From positions 62,001 through 126,000 of the forward strand of contig NZ_BCTM01000007.1 of assembly GCF_001571285.1 (NCBI RefSeq): 64,000 nt of DNA. The letters are read 5' to 3'. Source of the DNA: Kluyvera cryocrescens NBRC 102467. GTDB lineage: Bacteria; Pseudomonadota; Gammaproteobacteria; Enterobacterales; Enterobacteriaceae. Positions 56,123 through 64,000 of this stretch are shown in pieces. The translations under genes were made by a program, and so were the position numbers. The notes beneath the pieces are model-generated. The model was given only the letters and a program-made list of their open reading frames with translations. It did no database searches and was not told the DNA's origin. Each line of letters starts with the position of its first letter. The first letter of the stretch is position 1.

Positions 56123-57133
56123 ATGCAAGTTGGTTTAAAAACAGCATCTCTGACCACTTCCGCCCCGAATACCACCGGGCGCGGAAGTATTGATGCACCC
56201 CAAAGCGTTGGACGTGTTAATACGCCCGAGGCCGTTTCTACCCGTAATGCATTCCCCGAGGCCGCGCTGCTTTCGCGTCGTCCAATGCGCTACAACGTGC
56301 AGCTGAATCAGCAGCTTACTGCGGTTCAGCAGGCCGATAGCTATCTGGCCAAAACGGAAACGCAGCTGTTGCAGCTGCGTCAGTCCGCTTCGCGCGGCGG
56401 TGATTCAGGGGCGCAGGTCAGCGCATTGCAAAAGCATCTGACCCAACGTACACAGCTTTCTGGCGGTACGATTGACCGGCATTTGACGGTTTCTCTGGGA
56501 CAAAAAAGTACGGTCAATTTTACCCTGCCGGGCAGTGAAAAACTGCTGAGCCAGCCGGGCGGCGAAACGCTCGTCTTCTCGCTCGGCGGCCGCCAGCGGG
56601 AGATGGTGGCGGTTGCGCTGCCGCAAGAAGCCACGCCGCGCCAGACGCTGCTCAAGCTCAACGTTGGCTTAGGGCGTTTAGGGATTCACGCGAACCAGAC
56701 CGGCAGCGGCCAACTGGTGTTCAGCGTGGATGAAAGCCGCTGGGAGCGGGTCAGCGGGCAGTTTACGGTGCGCGGAGAAGGTCAACATTTCCCCGCCGAT
56801 GCCTTTACCCTGCTTGCGCCGCAGGCTGAGAACGCCAGCAGCGATGAGATGCTCGCGCTGTCCGGCCGCCGGGAGCGTGAGGGGATGATGAAGTTACAAA
56901 ATACCCTTGAACATATCACCACTCAGCGCAGCCAACTGCGTCAGAAGCAGGACCGCGTGACTTCGCGCATCAATGACATGTCGACCGCTTATAGCCCGAA
57001 GCAGGCGCTGGAAACCTCACGTGGCTTGGGCGAAGCGCTGGCGAAAAGCGGCGATAGCTTCGGTTCGCTGTCGCAGGCATTAGGGGCGCAGGCCAATGTG
57101 CGTCTGGCAACGGTTAAAAATCTGCTGGGATAG
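56123..57133 (+). CDS. lafW: Flag-2 locus protein LafW, unknown role
   Basis: Protein of 336 residues directly after lfgL (six bases). In known Flag-2 loci this place is held by lafW, described as a putative hook-associated protein. No signal peptide or membrane segment is visible. The N-terminal 60 residues are Ser/Thr-rich and probably flexible; after that comes a long helical segment (QLNQQLTAVQQADSYLAKTE) and a closing coil (LQNTLEHITTQRSQLRQKQDRV). The layout (disordered start, coils at both ends) is that of an exported axial protein, but I do not know its function. Confidence 0.75.
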   Translation: MQVGLKTASLTTSAPNTTGRGSIDAPQSVGRVNTPEAVSTRNAFPEAALLSRRPMRYNVQLNQQLTAVQQADSYLAKTETQLLQLRQSASRGGDSGAQVSALQKHLTQRTQLSGGTIDRHLTVSLGQKSTVNFTLPGSEKLLSQPGGETLVFSLGGRQREMVAVALPQEATPRQTLLKLNVGLGRLGIHANQTGSGQLVFSVDESRWERVSGQFTVRGEGQHFPADAFTLLAPQAENASSDEMLALSGRREREGMMKLQNTLEHITTQRSQLRQKQDRVTSRINDMSTAYSPKQALETSRGLGEALAKSGDSFGSLSQALGAQANVRLATVKNLLG

Positions 57134-57141
57134 ATGCATAG

Positions 57142-57165
57142 ACCGGAGCGATAAACCGCTCCGGT
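57142..57165. terminator. Hairpin between lafW and the minus-strand lafZ pair
   Basis: ACCGGAGCG (57142-57150) and CGCTCCGGT (57157-57165) form a perfect 9-base stem with a 6-base loop between convergent genes. Confidence 0.6.
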
Positions 57166-57171
57166 GAAGGG

Positions 57172-57642
57172 CTAGTTATGCATTGGGTAGAGGAAGATCG
57201 CGCCGTTTTGCCCGACAACCAGCGACTGCTTGTTGAATGAGATTGGCTCCATCCAATAGTTGGAGTACATCAGTTGGTCGACAAGCCCATCAATCATCAG
57301 CCCTTTTTGTTCGGTACTGTAGTAGATAGGCGTCAGGTTAAAGTAAATTCGCCCATGTTTTTTCTGTGTCGGCGTGAATTTGCCTTTTAGCACAAAACGG
57401 TTGTCGTTGGGGTTGGTGATGGTGGTCATGATCATCCCCCGTGTGGTTTGCAGACGGACGTTATAGATCTCTTTTTGCTGCGACATCAGGTCGTAGAAAC
57501 CCATCTGAAAACCGCCCTCTACGGTACCTTGAGGTAACGCGGAATTGGCGGGATAGAGCTTCATTGCTATCGCCCCCAGCCCAACCAGAACCATCATCAG
57601 CACAATCAGCAGATTAACTCGCTTTGCACGTTGCCATTTCAT
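57172..57642 (-). CDS. Single-pass membrane protein, ToxS-like partner of LafZ
   Basis: Protein of 156 residues: a short basic start (MKWQRAKRVN), one transmembrane segment at about 11-29 and a periplasmic domain of about 125 residues (from LYPANSALPQG), without cysteines. The frame starts inside the end of lafZ (29-base overlap), a sign of tight coupling. The size, topology and overlap with a ToxR-like gene resemble ToxS of the ToxR-ToxS pair and PsaF of the PsaE-PsaF pair. I do not recognise the periplasmic domain, so this is by architecture and place only. Confidence 0.6.
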   Translation of the reverse strand: MKWQRAKRVNLLIVLMMVLVGLGAIAMKLYPANSALPQGTVEGGFQMGFYDLMSQQKEIYNVRLQTTRGMIMTTITNPNDNRFVLKGKFTPTQKKHGRIYFNLTPIYYSTEQKGLMIDGLVDQLMYSNYWMEPISFNKQSLVVGQNGAIFLYPMHN

Positions 57643-58564
57643 TGAGCTTCCTCCGGGTTTCGCGCAGAATCAGGTTGTTGAGTTGTAACGTATCAAGACG
57701 CCAGTGATCGATAGCCATCGACAGCTGTTTCTCATCACACTTATTGGTCAGCATAAAACTGTAGTTCAGCGACGAGTTGTTGCTGTGGAAGTAGACATGC
57801 ATCGAGACCGACTTCAATTTAATCTGCTGGTTTAACGCATACAGCGAGTCTTTGAGCTTGCTGTACAGGTTGGCGGACATATAGGCCGGATCGCCGGCGG
57901 TTTCCACCGAATAAAGATGAATATTGCTGTAGATGCCGGGCTGAATTTCCCGTACCACCTGACGCTCGCCCATCCCGCTAAACAGATACCAACTGGTGGC
58001 AAACGTCACGCTGACGGCGACCAGAAGAACCAGCAAGAAGTAGACCATCCGGGGGTGACGCGATTGAGCGGTGGCTTCCGGGGCGATAAGAGGGGCCGAG
58101 GTCTCACTGCGGTTTTCAGTCTGTACCGGTTCTGCGTCCGATTCGCCCGACAGCGGTAAGTCGATATTTTCTTCTTCTGTGGCTATTGCCGCTGCGGCCT
58201 CGTCTTCCGTTTCGTTGACTTCGTCTTCATCTTTTTCCACCACGCAGCAGTACTCTGCCTCCAGCAGATAACCTTTACGCGGAATGGTCTTAATAATGCG
58301 CTGATTTTTTCCGTCATCTTCCAGCGCGGTGCGCAATGCGTGAATGGCGTTGGGCAGGCTGTTATTACCGATGACCCGACGTTCCCATACCAGATTGGTC
58401 AGTTCTTCACGCGTGAAGATCTTACCGGCATCCTGCACCAGGATATCAAGAAGTTTAAGCTGGTATTCCCCCAGCCTTTTACGCTCTCCGGTCGTTAAAT
58501 GAAGAATCGAACCAGACGCGACATCAACCAGCCAGTTATTTACAGAACAGTAGCGTTTATTCAT
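57614..58564 (-). CDS. lafZ: Transmembrane winged-helix regulator LafZ (CadC/ToxR-like)
   Basis: Protein of 316 residues. Residues about 20-105 form an OmpR/PhoB-type winged helix (LGEYQLKLLDILVQDAGKIF then TREELTNLVW and NAIHALRTALEDDGKNQRII). An acidic linker (about 108-135, many Glu and Asp) leads to a single transmembrane segment at about 173-195 and a periplasmic part of about 120 residues with two cysteines. Known Flag-2 loci carry lafZ, a putative membrane-bound regulator, at this place. It diverges from the flagellin gene across about 970 bases. It would sense an envelope condition and act on DNA from the membrane. Confidence 0.82.
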   Translation of the reverse strand: MNKRYCSVNNWLVDVASGSILHLTTGERKRLGEYQLKLLDILVQDAGKIFTREELTNLVWERRVIGNNSLPNAIHALRTALEDDGKNQRIIKTIPRKGYLLEAEYCCVVEKDEDEVNETEDEAAAAIATEEENIDLPLSGESDAEPVQTENRSETSAPLIAPEATAQSRHPRMVYFLLVLLVAVSVTFATSWYLFSGMGERQVVREIQPGIYSNIHLYSVETAGDPAYMSANLYSKLKDSLYALNQQIKLKSVSMHVYFHSNNSSLNYSFMLTNKCDEKQLSMAIDHWRLDTLQLNNLILRETRRKLNEMATCKAS

Positions 58565-59533
58565 TTATGTTTATGGATTCAACCACCCCAGGAAATGGTG
58601 ACAATCAGTGGATACTCAACGTCCTCAGAAATTTTCTGATTGAGTGGTCAACTCCATTTAGAATTCTTAATGAATGCCGCGTGCCTGCGGGAGAGTACAG
58701 ATGGACGTTATGTGCTTCCAGGAGAGGTGTCAGTTTACTGTTACAACGGAAATGCTTTCGTCTGCAATACGCCTCAACGGGAAGGAATAATTTTTTCCTG
58801 CGCTCTTTTTACGCGATAAAAGTGTGATGCGCAACAGGCTTTTTAACATTGGCAGTTGAATGAAAAGCATTATTTATGGCGGAAGTTAACAACGATAGTT
58901 AAATAAAACTTATGTTAATTAGGTGATCACAGAGTGAACCCGCTGTGTTATTGCTGTGATCTAATTGCTTAACGGTACTATTTTTGTGCAGCGTTAATAA
59001 ATATTAAAAAATAGATTTAATTTTTGTTCTTTTTTTGTCGTTTTAATACTTATTTTGCTTTATACCGGAAACATACGAGAAGTGAATTAGGGCTAATCCG
59101 ATTAAGTTAACAGGATTTATGAGATAAGTCGCTGGAAAATAAAAATGATGGGGTAACCAAGAGAATAAAAAAATTGAGAAACCATAAAGTAAAAGTGGGT
59201 ATTTGCCGAAAAAGCGAAGAAACATCGTGATACAAAAAGATGAGACCCTCAGCGGGGCGATAAATGCGCTCAGCTAGGCCGTACCGACCCACGATACCGG
59301 CACCAATGGTCTTGTCTATATAGAGATATATTGTGAAACGATATAGAGAAACACGCGTAACAGAAGATGGAGCGGAAGATTTTTCAAGATTAAAATTATT
59401 TGAAATCAATTGGTTATATGTGTTTTCTCTGTTTTTTCCATCATTTTATTCGTTGTGATTTAATCTTTGCTCCTGGCGTGTCGTCTTTAATTATTACAAC
59501 AACCGAATACACAGACGAAATAAGGAATCATTT
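58565..59533. other. 969-base lafZ-lafA intergenic region
   Basis: AT-rich from about 58830 on and without a convincing gene. It should hold the lafZ and lafA promoters. A weak sigma-28-like string TAATCTTT-N11-GTCGTCTT is at 59461-59487, 46 bases before the flagellin ATG; its -10 part fits the GCCGATAA consensus poorly. AAGGAA precedes the lafA ATG. A decayed membrane-protein fragment lies at 59043-59409. The length is unusual for a flagellin promoter region. Confidence 0.55.
59043..59409 (-). pseudogene. Decayed fragment, possibly of a polysaccharide flippase
   Basis: One minus-strand frame (59409 to 59107) reads RFTIYLYIDKTIGAGIVG then RYGLAERIYRPAEGLIF, which recalls the part of Wzx-type O-antigen flippases with the motif GRYGLAExIYR. 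The neighbouring frame (59225 to 59043) continues with hydrophobic segments (PLLLYGFSIFLFSWLPHHF). A frame break between the two and no proper start or end suggest a dead remnant. The family likeness is from memory of motif shape and is not certain. Confidence 0.35.
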
Positions 59534-60442
59534 ATGTCTCTCTCTATCTTCACTAACGCATCTTCCATGGCATCCACCAATGCGATGAACAAATCCAACA
59601 GCCTGCTGTCCACCGCGATGGAACGCCTGGGCACCGGCAAACGTATCAACTCTGCGGCTGACGATGCGGCTGGTCTGCAGATTGCAACCCGTCTTCAGGG
59701 CCAGACCAACGGTATGACCGTTGCACAACGTAACATCTCTGATGCTACAGCTCTGCTGCAGACTGCGGAAGGCGCGTTCGACGAAGTGAGCAACATCATG
59801 TACCGCATGAAAGACCTCGCAACTCAGGCAGCGAACGATACTAACACTTCGAAAGATCGTACCGCGATCAACTCCGAGTTGGACGAACTGAACTCTGAGT
59901 TAAACAATATTATGAAGAACACTTCCTATGCGGGAGACAAACTGTTCGGTGATACCGGTAAATTCGCTAACGAAATGAACTTCCAGATTGGTTCCAGCAC
60001 CGATGAAACCATGAAAGTTAACCTTTCCGCCGATCTGAAAGGTGGTGCTACTGGTCTGCTGAACGCGACCGGAGCATTTAGTGACATTGGTAAAACCGGT
60101 GGTGCTACAGGTGCTAGCTCTTACTATAACACCACGAGTGGAATGACGATCTCAAACGCTTCCGGCGCTAAGAATATGATTACCGACCTTGAAAACGCGT
60201 TGAACTCTGTTGGTAAGGTTCGTTCCGAGATGGGTGCTAAAATCAACCGCCTGGGCCACACCGCGGCTAACCTGGCGAATATGAAAGACAACACCGATCT
60301 GGCGCTGAGCAACATCCGTGATGCGGATTACGCGACTGAAGCCTCTTCCATGTCCCGTAACCAGCTGCTGGCGCAGACCAGCATGTCCATGCTGAAGCAG
60401 TCCAACAGCATGTCCAGCATGGTGATGTCCCTGCTGGGCTAA
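59534..60442 (+). CDS. lafA: Flag-2 flagellin LafA
   Basis: Filament subunit of 302 residues. The conserved N-terminal D0/D1 region runs to about 140 (NSAADDAAGLQIATRLQGQT, the flagellin signature in part), and the C-terminal one from about 220 (NRLGHTAANLANMKDNTDLA, ends SMVMSLLG). The variable middle (about 160-215) is short and rich in Gly, Ser, Thr and Ala, offering O-glycosylation sites; about fifteen lysines lie along the chain. AAGGAA precedes the ATG. A strong terminator follows, so lafA is its own transcript. It is the presumed target of the modification module. Confidence 0.95.
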   Translation: MSLSIFTNASSMASTNAMNKSNSLLSTAMERLGTGKRINSAADDAAGLQIATRLQGQTNGMTVAQRNISDATALLQTAEGAFDEVSNIMYRMKDLATQAANDTNTSKDRTAINSELDELNSELNNIMKNTSYAGDKLFGDTGKFANEMNFQIGSSTDETMKVNLSADLKGGATGLLNATGAFSDIGKTGGATGASSYYNTTSGMTISNASGAKNMITDLENALNSVGKVRSEMGAKINRLGHTAANLANMKDNTDLALSNIRDADYATEASSMSRNQLLAQTSMSMLKQSNSMSSMVMSLLG

Positions 60443-60462
60443 TCCATCCCGGATTGAGCGTA

Positions 60463-60490
60463 AAAAACACCGCTGTATGGCGGTGTTTTT
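60463..60490 (+). terminator. Intrinsic terminator of lafA
   Basis: AAAAACACCGC (60463-60473), loop TGTATG, GCGGTGTTTTT (60480-60490): a GC-rich stem ending in a T-run, 20 bases after the flagellin stop. Confidence 0.9.
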
Positions 60491-60581
60491 GTATCCGGCT
60501 TTCCCTTCCTCTCTGCCGGAAAAAGCGGAAATGGCTGTTCCTGCACATAATTAAACCACTTAAAATCAATAACTTAAAAGT

Positions 60582-60597
60582 TGGCACGATAGTTGCT
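60582..60597 (+). promoter_or_regulatory. Sigma-54 promoter of the lafB operon
   Basis: TGGCACGATAGTTGCT matches TGGCACG-N4-TTGCW exactly. It lies 48 bases before the lafB ATG, the same spacing as the lfgB promoter (49). It is probably activated by LafK. Confidence 0.88.
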
Positions 60598-60644
60598 ATA
60601 TCCATTGCATACCGATCATGGCTTGCGTGCCTGGAGAACCTATT

Positions 60645-61973
60645 ATGTCTGATTTCGACCCATCAACACTGGCCACTCAGCTGGCTGGCTACGACATTAT
60701 TGCGCTGCAAACCTCGATCGCAAAACAAACCAAAAATCTCGATGCCCAGACCAAGGCACTAGCGTCCTTACGCACCGCGCTGACGACGTTCCGCAGTTCA
60801 ATTACGGCGCTGAACTCAACCTCCGCCAGCGTGCTGAAAAACTCGGCCACCATGAACCAGGAAGGCATTGCGACCATTACCGCCAGCGCCAGCGCGAAGA
60901 AAGGGACCTACAGCCTCAACATCACCCAGTTGGCGACCGCTCAGCAGAAGGGTTTTGAAGACCTCGACGATGACGCGATTAAAAATGCCACCGGTACGCT
61001 AAAAATCAATCTTAACGGTGAAAGCATTGAGGTTGAGATGGATGGTCTGAACAGCCTGGCCGATTTTGCCGAGGCGATTAATAAAACCGACTTCCCGAGC
61101 GCATCGAACTCAAACACGGCAACCAGTGCCCAGAATGGCGTTACCGCGTCTCTGATGCGCGTTGATGGCAAAGTGTCGCTGATCCTAAACAGCGACCAGA
61201 GCGGTGAGAAGTACGATATCCAGCTTGATACCAGCGGCATGACCAACGGTCAGAATATTTTTGATAAAGAAGAGATTATGACTGCAGGTAAAGATGCCAT
61301 CTTTACCCTCGGTGATTCCGCTAAGGAGTACAAGAGTAGCTCCAACACCCTGGATAGCCTGGTTGATGGTGTTTCTATCAAGCTGACCAGCACCACCGAG
61401 GCTAACAAGCCGCTGATTATCTCTATCGATACCGATACCACTGAGACCCAAAACCAGGTTCAGGCTTTCCTCGATGCGTACAACTCACTGCGTGAAACCG
61501 TTGCGGGTATGACTGCGACGGGTAGCGGCTCTGATTCGCGTGGTGCATTTGCGGGCGATGCCAGTATCTCTGCACTGACCAGCGAACTGAGCAACATGCT
61601 GCGCGGCACATTCGGTGAACAGAATATGAGTAAGTTCGGTATCAGCGCGGATAAAGACGGCAAGCTCAAAATTGATTCTAAAGTACTGGAAGAGCAGCTC
61701 AAAAATGACCCGCAGACCGTCGCCCAGTTCTTTAACGGCAATGATGGCCTGATCAAGTCGATGGATAAGTCACTGGATAAATACCTCAGTAGCAGCAGCG
61801 GCCTGCTAAAGGGCCGTCAGGAAACGCTCGATCGCCAGAAGACGGAAATCGACAACAAAACCGAAAAAATGAATACGCGTTATGAGTCTTCGTATAACCG
61901 CTATCTCAAGCAGTTTACGCAGCTCCAGTCGCTGATGACGCAGATGAACAACACCATGAGTATGTTTAGTTAA
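60645..61973 (+). CDS. lafB: Flag-2 filament-cap protein LafB (FliD family)
   Basis: HAP2/FliD homologue of 442 residues, which would cap the filament and help flagellin fold. The ATG at 60645 has GGAG upstream; an ATG at 60618 is too near the promoter. N-terminal coil LATQLAGYDIIALQTSIAKQTK, FliD signature near GTYSLNITQLATAQQKGF, and a C-terminal coil (TLDRQKTEIDNKTEKMNTRYES, in part) with FTQLQSLMTQMNNTMSMF. Confidence 0.94.
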   Translation: MSDFDPSTLATQLAGYDIIALQTSIAKQTKNLDAQTKALASLRTALTTFRSSITALNSTSASVLKNSATMNQEGIATITASASAKKGTYSLNITQLATAQQKGFEDLDDDAIKNATGTLKINLNGESIEVEMDGLNSLADFAEAINKTDFPSASNSNTATSAQNGVTASLMRVDGKVSLILNSDQSGEKYDIQLDTSGMTNGQNIFDKEEIMTAGKDAIFTLGDSAKEYKSSSNTLDSLVDGVSIKLTSTTEANKPLIISIDTDTTETQNQVQAFLDAYNSLRETVAGMTATGSGSDSRGAFAGDASISALTSELSNMLRGTFGEQNMSKFGISADKDGKLKIDSKVLEEQLKNDPQTVAQFFNGNDGLIKSMDKSLDKYLSSSSGLLKGRQETLDRQKTEIDNKTEKMNTRYESSYNRYLKQFTQLQSLMTQMNNTMSMFS

Positions 61974-61993
61974 TTCAAAGGGAAAGACCAGCA

Positions 61994-62386
61994 ATGTACG
62001 GTAATGACCAGGAAGGCTTTGGCCTCTATCAACAATCTGACTTGGCAATTCAGGCCGCCGCCGCCAATCCGCACCAGCTGGTGCTGATGCTGTTTAACGG
62101 TCTGATGGATGAGCTGGTTCGCGCGAAGAGCCACATCACCGCGCGCCGCTTTGAGCGCAAAGCACAGAGTATCAACAAGTGCATCGATATCCTCAATGCG
62201 CTGACCAGCGCACTGGATTTTGACAAAGGCGGTGAGCTGGCGCTGAGCCTGGCCAACCTGTACGACTACTGCGTGTATCGCCTGTATGACGCGAGCCACA
62301 ACCTGTCGGTGGAGAACATCGAAGAAGTGGAAGTGATCCTCGGCAATATCCAGGAAGGTTGGGAAAAAATGGGTCAGGCGGCATGA
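61994..62386 (+). CDS. lafC: Flag-2 flagellin chaperone LafC (FliS family)
   Basis: Protein of 130 residues with FliS features: YQQSDLAIQAAAANPHQLVL then MLFNGLMDELVRAKSHI and NKCIDILNALTSALDFDKGG. It would bind the C-terminal D0 end of LafA and stop early polymerisation. Overlaps lafD by four bases. Confidence 0.94.
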   Translation: MYGNDQEGFGLYQQSDLAIQAAAANPHQLVLMLFNGLMDELVRAKSHITARRFERKAQSINKCIDILNALTSALDFDKGGELALSLANLYDYCVYRLYDASHNLSVENIEEVEVILGNIQEGWEKMGQAA

Positions 62387-62688
62387 GTGCACTTCATTCC
62401 ATCCAGGTTCTGACTCAGGCATTGCGGCAGGCCACGGAAGACCATAACTGGCCTGCCGTGGTTAACGTTGACGCCAAAATTGCCGAGCTGCTGCGCGCCA
62501 TCCAGGGAAAAAGCCTGGAGGCGGCAGAGCGCGAGGCGATGGATGCACTCAAGAAGACGCACCAGCAGGCGCGTGATTACTGCCAGGGGCAAAGCGACAT
62601 GCTGGCGGAAAAAATGAGCCTGTCGGTACGTAACAGGGAAGGGGCAACGGCGTATGCCTTATTTACGGATGAAGGAGCGATGCGCTAA
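62383..62688 (+). CDS. lafD: Flag-2 FliT-like chaperone LafD
   Basis: Helical protein of 101 residues. The ATG at 62383 overlaps the lafC stop (ATGA). The position between FliS-like and FliK-like genes and the composition fit a FliT-type export chaperone for the cap protein, but the sequence is poorly conserved in this group. Confidence 0.7.
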   Translation: MSALHSIQVLTQALRQATEDHNWPAVVNVDAKIAELLRAIQGKSLEAAEREAMDALKKTHQQARDYCQGQSDMLAEKMSLSVRNREGATAYALFTDEGAMR

Positions 62689-63758
62689 TGGATATTCTCA
62701 ACCTTTCTCAAGGTGCTCTGAATGGATCCGGCCTGCCGATGCAGGCAGAACCGATTGCCGGGCAGGTCGCGCAAACCGATACCGCGCAAACGGCGGCAGG
62801 ATTTAGCGATGCGCTGCTGAACGTTATCGATACGCTGATGGTCGGTCAGGGGCTGAACCCGACGCGTGACATCACCGTTAGCGCCAAGCCGCTGTCGCTG
62901 GATGAAGACGACGAGACCACCGCTGATTTGCAGCAGTTGAGCGATGGGTTACTGAAAGATAATTCGCAGCAGCAGCTGCTGGAAACGCTGTTGATGACCA
63001 GCCAAATGCCAACGCAAAGCCCGGGCTATACCGGCACGGCCGCGCAGGCGGGCGATCTGCTCATGGCGAACGCCCAGACGCTGGCGGCTTCGCAAGGGCT
63101 GACGCGGGGAATTGCGCCGTCATTGCAGCAGCAGAATCCGGTGACGCCGATGCCGACCACGGGCACCGCCAACGCCGAATCCGCCGCGAGCGTGTTGCCG
63201 AGCAGCCAGCCCATTTCTCCAGCGCTAATGACGGCAATGACCCCGGTGGCGCCGGTGATGACGCAGGCGCTGGACGCCAGTAACGCGTCGACGCCGGTCA
63301 CGGCAACCGCCTCCGTGCCTGCCTCCACGCTGAAGCTGGATCCTGAACCTTCCCGCTGGAGCGAGCAGCTGCAAAGCGCGCTGGGCGACCGTTTGCAGGT
63401 GCAGGTTAAGCAGCAGATTCAACACGCCACTATCCGTCTTGATCCGCCGGATATGGGCAAAATCGATATCTCCATGCAGGTCGATAACGGTCGCGTGCAG
63501 GTGCAAATCAACGCCAGCCACGCCGAGGTTTATCGCGCGTTGCAGCAGACCAGCAACGATCTTCGCCAGAGTCTGACGGAACAGAACTTCGTTCAGGTCA
63601 ACGTGCAGGTGTCTTCCCAATCGGGCGGGCAGCAGCAGGGCAAAGGACAGCAATTTGCCGATCAACACAACGCCATTCAGGCGGGTGTGGAAATGGCGGC
63701 CGGGACAACAGCTTCGCAAGATCTTCGTGAAGATGACTCGGTTTTACTGACGGTTTAA
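62688..63758 (+). CDS. lafE: Flag-2 hook-length control protein LafE (FliK family)
   Basis: Protein of 356 residues. The first 220 are rich in Ala, Gln, Pro, Ser and Thr, as in the flexible ruler part. The C-terminal Flg_hook domain (about 220-335) shows WSEQLQSALGDRLQVQVKQQ, ATIRLDPPDMGKIDISM and VQINASHAEVYRALQ. It would measure the hook and trigger the LfhB switch. The start overlaps the lafD stop (TAATG). Confidence 0.92.
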   Translation: MDILNLSQGALNGSGLPMQAEPIAGQVAQTDTAQTAAGFSDALLNVIDTLMVGQGLNPTRDITVSAKPLSLDEDDETTADLQQLSDGLLKDNSQQQLLETLLMTSQMPTQSPGYTGTAAQAGDLLMANAQTLAASQGLTRGIAPSLQQQNPVTPMPTTGTANAESAASVLPSSQPISPALMTAMTPVAPVMTQALDASNASTPVTATASVPASTLKLDPEPSRWSEQLQSALGDRLQVQVKQQIQHATIRLDPPDMGKIDISMQVDNGRVQVQINASHAEVYRALQQTSNDLRQSLTEQNFVQVNVQVSSQSGGQQQGKGQQFADQHNAIQAGVEMAAGTTASQDLREDDSVLLTV

Positions 63759-63770
63759 GACAAGAACATT

Positions 63771-64000
63771 ATGAACGCAAAAACACTCTCTTTCGGTCTC
63801 ATTATCGCCCTCGTGACTGCCATGCTGGCGGCCGGCATGACGGTAGTGGGTACCCATTTACTGCGTATGGACGAAGCGACAGGCAGCAGCTTTTTATCCG
63901 GATTATTCACCAGCTCTTCTAAAGAGTCGGTGGAGTTTGTGGAAATTAAAAATGTGGTGATCACCCTGAAGGGGAAAACCCAAAAAGAACGCTACCTGCT
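63771..64000 (+). CDS. lafF: Flag-2 FliL-like basal-body protein LafF (partial)
   Basis: The first 76 codons are visible before the window ends. A single N-terminal membrane segment (LSFGLIIALVTAMLAAGMTV, about 6-25) and a periplasmic part with VEFVEIKNVVITLKGK fit a FliL-family protein. In known Flag-2 loci lafF follows lafE, and lafS, lafT and lafU come after it. Confidence 0.85.
   Translation, partial: MNAKTLSFGLIIALVTAMLAAGMTVVGTHLLRMDEATGSSFLSGLFTSSSKESVEFVEIKNVVITLKGKTQKERYL

Noticed and set aside
58567-58827. 86-codon plus-strand frame starting next to lafZ
   Set aside because: No recognisable family, no good ribosome site, and it lies in the promoter area facing lafZ; its composition looks like non-coding DNA.
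59253-59270. GCGGGGCGATAAATGC as a sigma-54 or sigma-28 promoter for lafA
   Set aside because: Lacks the TGGCA context for sigma-54 and a TAAA at the correct distance for sigma-28; it lies in the decayed gene fragment.

Overview
The window reads as chromosome of a member of the Enterobacteriaceae, close to the Enterobacter/Citrobacter/Klebsiella/Salmonella group. The grounds are Salmonella-type phnRSTUV gene order, E. coli-like YicL, MurQ and MurP proteins, an EefABC-like efflux operon, REP-type palindromes between genes, and dense high-GC coding. The genus cannot be fixed from the sequence alone. I see no rRNA, tRNA, CRISPR array or intact insertion sequence.

Positions 1-25100 are metabolic and defence genes. 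In order: the end of phnR and the 2-aminoethylphosphonate ABC transporter phnSTUV (1-4094); a lactose/cellobiose-type PTS (IIB-IIC-IIA plus a LamB-family porin) facing a LacI-type regulator (4148-8964); a YicS-like secreted protein and the YicL transporter; the N-acetylmuramate genes murQ and murP, without murR beside them; a Bcr/CflA drug transporter; an RND efflux operon (eefABC-like) with its TetR regulator; a GNAT acetyltransferase; a DHA2 drug exporter facing a second TetR regulator; and two proteins of unknown role at the island edge, one with an LprI-like domain.

Positions 25111-64000 hold most of a Flag-2 (lateral-type) flagellar locus that looks intact up to the window edge. The minus-strand block lfiM-lfiN-lfiP-lfiQ-lfiR-lfhB-lfhA makes the C-ring and export gate. 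It diverges from lafK (sigma-54 activator) and lfiEFGHIJ (MS ring, switch, export ATPase). Then come five putative flagellin-modification genes (two multidomain glycosyltransferases, a reduced FliB-like lysine methylase, two SAM methyltransferases), lfgN-lfgM-lfgA on the minus strand, the rod-hook-ring block lfgB to lfgL, lafW, the ToxR-like regulator lafZ with an overlapping small membrane protein, the flagellin gene lafA, and lafB-lafC-lafD-lafE-lafF. The last gene is cut by the window end, so lafS, lafT and lafU, if present, lie outside.

The parts suggest a regulatory cascade. LafK would act with sigma-54, and near-perfect sigma-54 promoters sit before lfgB and lafB. LfgM would hold back a flagellar sigma-28 factor until the hook is built. 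LafZ and its partner are placed to add an envelope signal next to the flagellin gene. The most unusual content is the modification module between lfiJ and lfgN, the ToxRS-like pair, and decayed DNA at 44930-45662 and 59043-59409.
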